Shown: one piece after another, positions 34,408-45,768 of the stretch
Layout of the letters: each line of letters starts with the position of its first letter
How positions within the stretch are numbered: position 1 is the stretch's first letter
Assembly: GCA_963971425.1 (NCBI GenBank)
Contig: OZ020525.1
Location: forward strand, 16,436,187-16,500,186
DNA length: 64,000 bases
Source of the DNA: Bryoerythrophyllum caledonicum
Taxonomy: Eukaryota > Streptophyta > Bryopsida > Pottiales > Pottiaceae
Reading direction: 5' to 3'
The notes under the pieces: generated by a model
Seen by the model: only the letters and a program-made list of their open reading frames with translations
What the model was told of the DNA's origin: nothing
Database searches by the model: none
Made by a program: the position numbers and the translations under genes

Positions 34408-35249
34408 AGGGGAACAAGCCAAGAGACAAGGCATCAACGTGCACATCCCTTGAAGACAAAACCCTCCGACGTTGCGACACTACCACCTCAGCCACGCGCC
34501 GGCGATCCACTAATGATCCCAACAAACTCAAAGATGCATGTCTCTCCCTACAGCTTTTAGGGAAACCAACAGACTCGGCTTCAAAGCTCCTACCGCTGAC
34601 ATCAGTCGCAAGAGCCTGCGCTGAAGACCCGTAACCAGCCCCCTAAAACTACCTCCAATGGTGCAAATCCTCTTGCTCAATTGCATGCTCCTGGGAACGG
34701 TCATGAGTTCGAGGGGAAGAACTGCCATCCCCCAAGGGGGTCCACGGAAGAGGCCTTGACAATTGAGTTGGAGGCCGCGAGCTGTTGGCTCCCAGAGTAA
34801 AAAATGCGACGAAGGAAGCACAGAAAAGAGACGCCAATGTCTAGTTATCTGGTTCACCTCTAGGTCCTGTCCAAAAGACAACTTGGTCTCTCAAATCTTC
34901 CACTGACTGTAGGGAGCCGGGAAGATCCAAGAGCTCCTCCTCCGAACTCTCTGATTTGACTCCAAGCTCCATATCAACAATTACCCCTTCAATGATTTCC
35001 TCAACAAACCGTTCCGCCTCCGCATGGCCCATTGGGTCCTCCCCGGGCTGAGCGTGGACACCAACTACTTCCCCACCCGAGTTACCCGCAGGCTACTGTA
35101 AATGCTCGGTTGGGAGAGATCGGCTCTAAAAGCCCTATATCAGAAGGCCAAATTCCTCATATATCTGAATCCCCAATGGGACACTATATTCTAGCTCAAA
35201 GCACCTTTGAAAGTACAAAAGACACTTTCCTAGCTCCAAGCTGAAATAA

Positions 35250-36985
35250 AGTCATCCTCATTCCGTTGTTGCTTGGTCAACTTGAACTTCTAGCCGGAGT
35301 ATCTAGTGAGCTCCTTCCAAGCGCCCATACCGCCGTGGACCGTTGGATGCCAAACTTTGAAGAAAGCCACACCCACGTAGAATTCACCTTCCTACAGCTC
35401 AAACGCACATTTTTTGCACCATATGTGCCAAATCGCACAATTCCGGAGGACGTCCCACGGTGTCTTCTTTGTGGAAGGGACAACTGGACTTCTTGGTGCA
35501 TCAAGGAACCTTGAAATCGCCTATCACCAAGACCCGAGCTGTGGAGCTAATCCCGCCAATTGACGCAACTTCCTAACCTTTGCTCACACCCCATCAACGG
35601 CTAAGCATAGAAAGAAGGCATGTTCGGGAGTCTCCTGAGCCTCTAGGGAACACATGGCACGAATTTCATAGTTGTTTGGCATATTCTTCGCCAAATGCCA
35701 CGCCTCAAGCGGAAGCCCACCTTAGGCAGTAAGCCATACCATTGTTGACACCTTTCGGGGGATCCAATCATTCCTAATATCCTTGTAGAAAGCTAAGATT
35801 TGTGCCGTTGTATGTCCACGCTCTTGCATATGTATCGTAAACTTTGGTGTTTGGCCCTAGAAGGTGTTTAAAATCTTATAACCTCTCTTTGTGGTGTATG
35901 AAAAAAAGTTTCTACGCTTATGACTTCCAATAGGATTCCACTCCCATTCTGTCAAGTTCAAGTTCAGCTCCAGGTCCTTCACCTTCCCATTGTCAAATGA
36001 AAACAACTGCCAATTTCCTAGAGGAGGCTCCACCGGGTTGAAGGCGTTAAACCCGTCATCCGGGCTTTTTGACAGCGTCCTGGCCCTCGAGAGCGGCCAT
36101 GCAAAAAGGGAACTAGATTCCCGCCGGAGACAAGCTTTAGTTTGTCAGAGTGTGGGTGTTGTTGATAGATTTGAGCCGATATCCGCCCATCCTCCACCGC
36201 GGAGATGTAGAAAAAGTCTTGTGGAGCCCCAAAAAAAACCACCTTAGTTGTCCACCATTGCTTCTCCTTAAGCGCTTCCGGCTGGTCTAGCCTCCACGGG
36301 ATAGATTAAATAACTTCTGAACTCAAGACATGGATGTTGTGGGATCCCGTTAACCTACGCAATTCCTAATCGTTTAGCCAACATGATTCTTTTGGCTTCC
36401 AGAGATGTTTGAATCTATCCACCTCTTTAAACGACTAGCGTTTAAAAATCCCTAGCTTGGACTCTCCCCATGAAGCCCTTGGTGCATTCTTGATATGGAG
36501 ATTGAAAAATAGCGACTGCCAAAGAACTTCATCATTGAGAACTGGCCGCTGCTTGGACACCCCGGGTCTCACCTACAACCACAACGACCTAATGTCTCTC
36601 AAGAGATGAGAGCCCTGATCAGCGGCGACGTTTGCCATGAGCAACCACTTGGACGAGCTCGCCCACACACCATCTGCTTTAAGTTGCAACTGGCGTACAC
36701 GATATTAAACTCACGCACATGTGTGCGAATGAGCCTGCGTTGGGCCACGCTAAACAAAAAATAAATTTGGATAAATTTTTTAAAGTATAAATTGGTTCCC
36801 AATGCCAAAGAGTTCCCATGTAGACAAGGATCCCAGCCGCCATGGACAACGGTTTGTCGGATCAAATTGCCAACTTCCCCCCACCTGTTGAAGAATCTTA
36901 TTGTGTTTCTCCCGCTGCGACGTATTGAAACCGACCGGAAAGCCGAGAGTAATCGTTGTCGAGCCCGGCTCTAACCACCGCAAAC
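35250..36985 (-). pseudogene. LINE (non-LTR retrotransposon) relic, 3' part of ORF2
   Basis: Minus-strand translation across changing frames shows typical plant LINE ORF2 blocks after the reverse transcriptase core. These include LGFPVGFNTSQREKHNKIL near 36890-36950 and a zinc-finger-RVT-like stretch (MVWLTA.GGLPLEAWHLAKN, then CSLEAQETPEHAFFLC) near 35600-35720. A terminal LRNCAIWHIWCKKCAF block lies near 35410-35450. Many stops and frame changes make it non-functional, and only the 3' portion of a full LINE is present. I could not find a poly(A) tail or target duplication. Confidence 0.6.
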
Positions 36986-37695
36986 CTCTGTCCTAACCAA
37001 ACGTCCAAGTGCCCGCAGCACCGGAGCCACCAATCAACGCTTCGAAATCGCTCCATGTACACTATCCTCTGTTACCAGCATCAGTGCCTGCAAAGACCCA
37101 TCCCCACAACAACAGCAGGAGCTCCAAATCTTTCCACGCAAGCCACAGTGGAAGAAGATACCCACACCAATGAGGCCTGGCGCGAGCCAAAGGAGGGGTA
37201 TCGGGAGAATCGCAAGGCCTAATCTCCACAATCCATGAAAATGATCGGCCGCCATTTGTGAACGACCGTTGCTCCATTTTCTCTCCCAAACGCCGCACGG
37301 GAAGTACTAGGCTACTACTGTAGTAGACTGCACGCCAAAATCTACTTGTGAAAAGTCTGCGCAGTGCGTCTCTCCCATCTCAAAGCAGCAAAGTTTGGCC
37401 GTCACCAGGTGGTCGAACTGGGCCCACGATGGCGCGAGCTCCACCTACCTCAGTGCCGCACGCTGCTCGTACCGACAGTCCTCTAACTTATCCCCATTCC
37501 TAGGCGACCCGGTCCGTGTAATCAAGTGACGAGCTCCATAATGCATGTGGGGCTCTCACGCTTCACTCGCCCAATCACATACGATTAGGTCTGTGCTGTG
37601 TTCTGGTTTACTCTACTCCACGACCAAGCCGCACTGCAGCAAGAACCGGAACATGCAGGAACCTACCAGAACACCAAGCGGACACGCAGGCCCAG
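36986..37695. other. GC-moderate intergenic DNA, no gene recognised
   Basis: Several overlapping frames, none with recognisable domains. The first few hundred bases may be further 5' LINE sequence too decayed to assign. Confidence 0.35.
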
Positions 37696-37962
37696 GGCGA
37701 ATTGACCCCCTCGTTGGGACTTACTCGAGGGGGCCACGAGGTGGTGAGGCCAAACCTGGCCCCTATTTTTTTTTGGATGGGGCCCTATTTATAGCAAGGG
37801 ATGGTATCTTCGGGTAAACAATTGCCGTAGGCCCCAAATTTGTCAAAAAAAATTCCAAAAAAAACCCCTAGACCCCCCGAAATAAGAGGGCCAGAAAAAT
37901 GACCCCATGCAATTAAGACAGGGCCCACCTCGGGTAAGTCCCAACGAGGAGGTCAATTCGCC
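37696..37962. mobile_element. MITE, core family A, TIR type 2
   Basis: Inverted ends GGCGAATTGACCCCCTCGTT near 37697 and the mirror ending CAATTCGCC at 37962. The interior matches the copy at 19507 over nearly its whole length, so it is a fairly recent relative. Confidence 0.7.
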
Positions 37963-39036
37963 TTGGGCGACACTGCGACCCTTGAGATAGTAGCCCCATG
38001 AGAGAGCATGCACCAGAAAGAAGCAACACCTGTAGTGCTGTTCAAATAAAGGCTCCCTGGCGCTCTCGTTCGCCATGCCCTATGACGCCGGAAGCACAGA
38101 ACCAGTAGGTTAGAGACCTATATCAGATAGTGCAAAGCAGTAGGAAGAACGCAGATCGAACACGAAGAGCCTCCGCCCTCACTGTTCCACATTCGGCCAG
38201 TCACAACCCCTCAAAGAATTAAGCCACAGCAGCTGAGCTCGTAGGACAAAACAAAGATATCAAAATATCATGTCGGTTTTTGGAACTCGTAGTTTACGAG
38301 GCTCTAGCATGTTATCGCAAGTGAGGTTTTTTGCCTAGAATGTTTGTGAAGATAGTGATCATGTCCTAAAACATCTACATACGCTCAAGATGAAGAGTTT
38401 TCATTTATGTGGCACAATCTAAGCTTGGGCAAAAAGAAGGTAAATGCACTGTATCAGAACTTTTAGTGCAGAGGAAGGTTGTTTTGTATCCGACTGTCGA
38501 TCTTCCCTTCCTAGTATGGAACTTCATGAGTCGTGTCGTCCTTGAAGTAGTTTACCATGGCTCTAAACGGCTTACAACAATAGTTATTAGATTATGTGTA
38601 ACACTTTCTTCTAATAGATGATCTTCCTCAGAAACCAAGTTCACTTTGAGAAAACTACTTCTCTCAGACAAGGATTCACCACTCTACAATCCATTGAGTC
38701 AAGCATCACAAAACTTACTGAACAGGAAACGGATGAATCAACGAAACTAAACATATTGGATATGACCTCCAGCGAACATTTGTCGCGTTTCGTCCATTTC
38801 CTAGCTGACCTTTTTCCAGCCTGGCGCTAAAAATTGATGATAAACGATCCAAGATTGCAATGCATTATCCTGAACTCAAGTATCTACTTGAAGTGAATTG
38901 AAAAGGCCGTGGGTTTACCATCCAGGCACCATCTCTGATAAATTACCTGGGCTCTAATATCCCATCGTCATGATCGTCCACTCGGCGAAGTTTAGTATAC
39001 ACATTACCCTACTTACAGTACAATGACCTTGTTTGA
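37963..39036. other. 3' flank of the CYP97C1 gene, no other gene seen
   Basis: No supported exon or RNA gene. The last few hundred bases before 39037 probably hold the 3' untranslated region of the hydroxylase gene. Confidence 0.4.
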
Positions 39037-42000
39037 TCAGGAAAGGACCAGCTCCGGAACCTTCTTCTGTTGCCTATCCGCAACTGTCATGAATAGCCCC
39101 TGCCATACCCATTTCAGCAGAGTGAAGAAAGTCAGAAAGATTAACAGGATATTTCTTCAACCAGCAGCATCTTGCAAAAACTTAAGTTTCGTGAGCATTT
39201 TGACTTATTATTTTACCGTGGGTTTTGTTCTCCTTTTCGTCTCTGTATCATGAGTTTTGCAACTTGACCGTATCTTCGTTAGTCATTATTAGGTGTGTAA
39301 GAGTTCACTGATTTGAAAATTTCGCTAATTCATAATTTTGTAGTTTTCCTCAGTGCAAAACTTTATCATTGAGTTTGTCTTGAGTTCAGAGTCCACCGAA
39401 CTCTTACACATCTGATCTGGAGAGACTACCAATTCCTAATTACTATTTAGAGAGGTAACACTCATGAGAGGAGAGCTTGGAGTACATGGTAACTCTAATG
39501 TGTGTAGATTTTGAGGCATTATTATCTGACTATATTGAAATGCTAACATGTACATCTGAAGTGCAAAACTTACCGTAGTGGTATGGATAGTAGCGCCAGT
39601 TGTCATTCCAATTGTCTGATTAGGGACCAACTGGAAGTCGAACCTCTGCAGGAGCACCGCCAAAGCAACCGTAGCTTCTAGCATAGCAAACTGATCGCCT
39701 ACACATTTGCGAGGACCTCCGCTGAATGGAATGTATCTACAAACACCACGAGACACCTTGTTAAGCACAGACGGGCTTCTTGCAATCACGGGAGAACATC
39801 TCTCTTCGAATCATCCGAAATGCAATCAAATGTTTTTTAAACCGCTTACTTGAAGTCGGTGTTGCTTTCGTTCGGCACTGGTCCATCCAAGCCAAACCGC
39901 TCCGGGAGAAACTCCTCTGCCCGGTCCCACACTTGGGGAGAGTGGTGGATATTGTACACGGATATCATTACGTCTTGCCCTGCTTCAATTTTGTAACCAC
40001 CAGGCAACTCATCTGCCACTCTAGACCTCCTCAGCAAAACCTGCAGAAAGAACCATCCAATTCTCAATTCTGGAGCTGAGGATATAGAAAGGAAGAACCA
40101 CCAACTTATTTTTCAACAAGAAAGAAGATATTTGAGAATGTGGAATGGATTCAGGTGTCACTAAAGCTTCCACTAGTTTGAGTGAAGTAGACCACATGCC
40201 GGAGGATGTGGGTAAATCCGCATCGACTCGTTGATACAGCGCGTCAGGTACTTCAATTCCTTTATGTCAGCAAATTGTGGTTTTCTTCCTCCCAAAACTC
40301 TATCAAGCTCCTCCTGAACCTTGGCCAATGCCGATGGGTTCTGTAAAAACACACATGTCCTGTGAGTCAACAACACACATGCACTTCTTGCAGGCTCTGA
40401 AGCCAGGCCATCTGAGTAGCAAGCACATAGAGAAACACAATTGACCATGAAGTTATTGATCATGAGTCTCCATGCATTACAAAAACCTAGGGACTTGAAT
40501 TGAAGGAGCCACCCTGTTCACCTTGCTCAGAAGATAAACCGTCCATGTCAACACAGACCCTGTCGTCTCGTGCCCAGCTACAAGCATGGATAGTAAATCA
40601 TCTCGAAGCTGCACACTAGACACCTGCGTCCACATCACAACCCCACCCACGTCAACCTCTCATGCCTGCCTTGATATGCTTAAACATGTGCCTAATGTTG
40701 TTGGTGCAGTAATCACTACCTCTTCTCGACTCGCCAGCAGGAAGCGCAGAACGCTTGGATCAGACTCATTCACGTACTCCTCTCCCTGCAAAGTTTCCTT
40801 CTCGGCCTCTACCATCTCCTTGCACTGCGCTACCAGCCTCTCTACCGTCTCCCTGATAATCTCAACAGCCTTGGCAGCTTTCCGTTGCCTGGGAACAATC
40901 TTGCAGAGCAGCGGAATCTGCATTCACAACATACAATCAATCAGCCTTTTATCGACACAGAAGAGTAATTTGCAAAATCACCCCCCCTTCAACTACTGTT
41001 TCCTCACACTTGATAAAACGAAGGGCTTCGTGGTCTCTAACTCAAGTCAAAAGTGAAGAAAGAGTGTCCAAGAGATACCATGAATATTAGCCGCCTTTCT
41101 CTCGTTGAGCTGATTTTACAAAAGAGGGCATCTGATTCAAAAGTCAGGTGACTTTACAAATGACTCGTATTTGCAAGGACAAAAGGGAAAATGGGGAGAC
41201 TTGCCTGCCAGTAGGGCAAAATGTCGGTGGATCTGGACTCGGTTTCCTTCAAGGCAGTGTAGACAGCTTCGATGACCGGGCTGTCGGTTTTGAGGGCATC
41301 AAATTCGTAGTTGAAGACGGAGAGACCGATGATGTCCAACGTGAGCTGGGAAAATTGCGCTTCCATGTTCACAGCCGTCCCTGATTCCATCGCTTTCTCA
41401 AGCTTGGCCACCAGCTCGTCCGAGCATCTGCAGAAGACGCGGTCCACCATTGTCGACAAATACTTCTTGTGGAGCGAGGGCACCACCGCCCGTCGCCGAG
41501 CCTGCCCAGTTGAAAAATGTCCTCATACTCAATACGTAAGAAACTAAACAAGGTGTGGAGGCCGACTTCGATTTATGCTATATAATCCATTTAAAGAGTT
41601 TAGTAGATCTGAGAGTCCGGGTCTGCGCCGCTCCTTGACTGCATTAGCATTATAATTTGGAAGAATGGCATTCTGAGAGAGCTTTGAGATTACTATTTCT
41701 TCATTAAACTTAGCAAAGTGTGCAGATGCAGTGTCTTGTTTTCTAAGTTATAACCTAATTCAACCAACGTGAGGGAGCCTTGGAAGAGAGAGCAGATTTG
41801 ATGCCTCTGCCCTGGTAGATTGGGGAATTTGAGCAGGAGACATACCATCCACAGCTGGTCTTCAGCGATGGCGAATCCATCCCCGAAGAGAAACTCCGAG
41901 ACCTCCGCCACCAGTCCCTTAGAATACTTGGTCCCGTAGCCCTTCAAGACATGCTTCGCCACGGCGGGATCTCCGACGATCACGAAGTTCCGGGGCCCAG

Positions 42001-42370
42001 CCGCGAGCCTGTACACGGGCCCGGACTCCACCATCCACTTGAACAGCGGCAGGAAGAGCGCGCCCCCGAGCAGATCCTTCACGTCCTCCAGCTTCGCGTC
42101 CGCCACGGGGATCCCCGACGTGTCCGGGCCCTTGCCCAGCCGCACTACCGACGTCAGCCAGTCGGGGCTCACCCACGACTTCCCCGCACCCCCCTTGTCC
42201 ATGCGGCGCTCGCCATCGTCCGCGCTGCAGCAGCGCACCTGGAGCCGCCTCCCAGGGGCCGCGGTTCGGACGGCGAAGTTGCCAATGCTGCTAGTGAGCG
42301 AACCGACGCGCGTACGGGCGCTGGGGAGGATGGTAGCGGCAGCCCCCGAGTGCAGCGACGGGGACGCCAT
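39037..42370 (-). CDS. CYP97C1: carotenoid epsilon-ring hydroxylase, cytochrome P450 CYP97C1 (LUT1) type
   Basis: Eight exons join in frame: 42370-41846, 41501-41205, 40917-40720, 40623-40522, 40340-40200, 40040-39850, 39736-39574 and 39099-39037, giving 559 residues. The start is the first ATG, followed by a Ser/Ala/Arg-rich transit peptide, so it is plastid-targeted. P450 landmarks: I-helix AGHETT (356-361), ExxR E412-R415 in ESMRIYP, PERF 467-470 and the haem loop [10 protein letters not shown] with Cys496. Blocks [39 protein letters not shown] and [11 protein letters not shown]-like [10 protein letters not shown] match CYP97C rather than CYP97A or B. The enzyme hydroxylates the epsilon ring of alpha-carotene derivatives on the way to lutein. 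Introns 2 and 5 appear to use GC donors (CAG/GCAAGT and CCG/GCATGT). No defect was seen. Confidence 0.93.
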
Positions 42371-43945
42371 AGCCGCGGAAGTCCCTACAAGTGCTACTTC
42401 GGGGCTCCGGAAGCAGAGCCGAGGCGGGAGAGACGATGAGTTTGTTGGGCGAAGTGGTTGAGGATGGCCAAGTGCAGCGAAGTGATGTGGATAAGGTGGG
42501 GCCCTCCTTTTAGTAGGCCCACTTCGTTTATTTATTCTTTCCAATTCTTCATGTTAAGTAGAGATGGATTTATCTCTATGGAGGAATTGAGCATGAATAA
42601 TGTAATGTGGTTTTTCCTACATTGTAATGTCTTGTAAACATAATGTAATGTTCTTGTATTTATAAGCCATAGGTTAGCAATATGTTAGAAATATTGCTAA
42701 ATTATGTATTAGAAACACAAGCTCAAATACTTTGGTATGGTGATTTTGTTATTCTTCAAGGTAGGTTAGCGATATTCTAACATATACTTTTGGTATGGTC
42801 ATTTTGGGCTCATTTCATGTGAATTGTGAGTCCATCTTTGTATCAATTGGACGAGGCTTCTAGTGTGAATGGAGGTCTGTTTATTTAAGCTTTTCAAACT
42901 TTTGTGTCAAATAAAGATGGATTCATCTCTATGAAGGAGACTAGCGTGAACAATGTGTTTGATTTTTCTACCATATGGTAAATTTGATTCCTATTGAGCA
43001 TGAAGTATATTATCCTCAAACACATTATATCCTAAATTTTTGCAAAATATTTAGAAATTGACAATAATGAAGATGACTGCTATTTTAGTTTATTTAGTTG
43101 GGGCCTTAGATGGACAGTTCAAGTTTATGGCATTTAGTTTTGAATATGACAAAGGATGTTTTTAAAATAATAACAATAGGTGGATAGTTTTCTTGTATAT
43201 GAATTTATTAGTTTCCACATGAAAAATATATTTATCCACAATTCATTCACAAAAATAAAAATAATATTATTTAAAAAAAACTTATAAATTTTAATCAACC
43301 TTAATTAATAAACGCATTCATATTCAAAATATGAATGAATCAATTTATGTTTAGGGTACAACCCTAAACTAATCACAAAAAATTCAGACTTTTGAAGATT
43401 TCAAATATAACTTGAATACCACTATTAAGTTGCTTTTGTATAGATGATGAAAATATTGAATTCATGATTAGTACTTTTAGGTCAAATGATGAGAAGTTGT
43501 ATCATGAATCTATTGATCTATTTTGTGTTGTCCATCACAAATAAGTTCAACCATATAAACTAAAGGATACAACTATAATTTTCTACATATAACATGTAAT
43601 ATTCTACACAACAATTTCTAATGCCTTAGTTTCTAACATGATTTATTTGAATTTGATTATGGATCATATTTGATCATTATGATATCACATCCCAAATTGG
43701 ATTCTACCTTGTACATACAACCTCCAACGTTGCCAATGCAACGCCTCCAACCAAAATTGACCCTAACATAGCTATTCAATTTATTGAATTTGCACACTGC
43801 AATGACAAATTCTCGGCTCATATAAAAACAAACAAATCCAACAATTATCTGCCACTAATAGACAACACTACCATGGTTGAAAAGTTGACCCTATCATCAT
43901 TATTATTAACGGTTATTGCCAATTTGCCAAGGCTACAACATATAT
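42371..43945. other. 5' flank of CYP97C1 and AT-rich intergenic DNA
   Basis: Upstream of the start lies a GC-rich stretch of about 150 bases, then AT-rich DNA. A diverged duplication of a block with ATGGATTTATCTCTATGGAGG occurs at about 42560 and 42910. No gene is seen. Confidence 0.45.
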
Positions 43946-44222
43946 TATTGTCAATACACACACAGACTTACGACATCAGACTTTGTACACAAGCTATGGC
44001 CAAGAGCGGATGCTCAATATGACACTAAGGTGAAAACAAACAACAGCCGGGAAAACAACAATGTCATGATCGACCGCAGACATTAAGTACGTCTGGGAAG
44101 AAGACATAGTTCAAGGATGAATGTCATCCAACATCCAGCTAACTAAATATCATCTGACTAACTAAAGATCAGAGTAACTAACTAACTAAGTAATCTATCA
44201 ACGCAACGATGCAATACCAATA
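43946..44222 (-). repeat. copia LTR (3' LTR in element orientation)
   Basis: 277 bp with ends TATTG...CAATA, nearly identical to 59391-59667. A purine-rich tract (GAGTGGGAG on the minus strand, 44223-44231) lies directly inside it, as expected for a polypurine tract. Confidence 0.9.
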
Positions 44223-44710
44223 CTCCCACTCATCGTAAAGAGTTGAGAGATCATAACCCTAACCACAAAATCTCCCACTTGATATTCAATGCTTCACGAT
44301 GTTTAGAAGAGATCGCAGTCGAAGAAACCGCTCAGGAGTCACTGGCTTGGTAAAAATATCCGCAAGCTGATGATCCAAAGGAACATAAGAAACATCAATC
44401 ACACGAGCTGTCTACATCTCACGGATTTTGTGATAAATCACATCAATGTGTTTGGTCCGCTTATGAAACTCAGAGTTGAGTACTAAACGGATCGCTGATT
44501 GATTGTCACTTTTTAACGGAGTAGGGCCTTGAAAAGAAACTCCCAAGTCAAACAGCAACCGGCGAAGCCATACAATTTCCTTGCCAGCTAGACAAGCAGC
44601 CACATATTCTGACTCTATTGTGGAAGTAGAAGTACAGGGCTGCTTTCTACTAAACCAAAGAACTGGCGCGCTATTGAACAGAATCACGCATCCACTTCTG
44701 CTCTTCCGAT

Positions 44711-45306
44711 TGTCGTGCACAAACACATCGTGCAAAGATAACATCGTGCCAACAGGTGAGAGCGCACAATTAGAGGCAAACTCGGAGCAATGGTGACTAT
44801 ACTATCACCGTTGCCTCCGTAAACAACGAAAACAATAGTTCACAAAAGAAACTATCAACCTCCAACAACCTAGGCTAGGGAAAAAGAAATAAATACCTAG
44901 ACCATAACATTTAGTAATTGGTCTACAAGGACCCCTTTACTAACAAATAAGTGATAAACACTCACAAATCACAATAAGTCAAGTCCATGCCACTCTTCAA
45001 GAGTGAAAACATGATATGGATGAGGCTAACGATGTGCAACACGCACACACCTTCACCTCATCACGTGGGAGACTCAACTTGAGAAAGATGAGTCTCCCTC
45101 AACCACACGTGGAGGTCACCCGGGTTCCAAGTCCCGAGATGAGGTGTCGAAAGACACCACCGTTGCCCTAGCCGCCCACGGCACTAAACCTAACCCTAAT
45201 CTCCCGTTAGCACTAAGTCTTGGGCTCTCCGGTAACTCCACAACTCTCTAGATGGTTTCTACCCGAATACCATCTACACAAACACCTCCATGCGCCGATC
45301 CTGACA
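44711..45306. repeat. complete LTR of the nested element
   Basis: 596 bp with TG...CA ends. Its first 231 bp recur at 45309-45539 and its last 366 bp at 54782-55148, each differing at only one to three bases. Confidence 0.75.
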
Positions 45307-45308
45307 GC

Positions 45309-45539
45309 TGTCGTGCACAAACACATCGTGCAAAGATAACATCGTGCCAACAGGTGAGAGCGCACAATTAGAGGCAAACTCGGAGCAATGGTGACTATAC
45401 TATCACCGTTGCCTCCGTAAACAACGAAAACAATAGTTCACAAAAGAAACTATCAACCTCCAACAACCTAGGCTAGGGAAAAAGAAATAAATACCCAGAC
45501 CATAACATTTAGTAATTGGTCTACAAGGACCCCTTTACT
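45309..45539. repeat. first part of the second, split LTR
   Basis: A direct repeat of 44711-44941, one mismatch seen by eye (ATACCTAG against ATACCCAG). Confidence 0.75.
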
Positions 45540-45768
45540 CGCCCCCTTCGCCCGTGCTGAAGCCCCTTTCACACCGGCGAACCACACAATTAACGTAAAG
45601 TGTATGAACGACCGAGCATGAAAACCTCTCACGTCCAGAAAAATCAAGGTGACCTATAGAAAAGACACTAATAGACCGTGTAGACAAAGGATAGGCCGGG
45701 TGCAATGAGAGCCCCATCGTTAATCGCCTCTAACACTTTTAATGGCTAGACTTTGTCTACGTAGACTC

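Noticed and set aside
44939-45306. Independent MITE or solo LTR separate from the flanking repeat
   Set aside because: Together with 44711-44941 it forms one unit with TG...CA ends and a shared target duplication at the outer edges.
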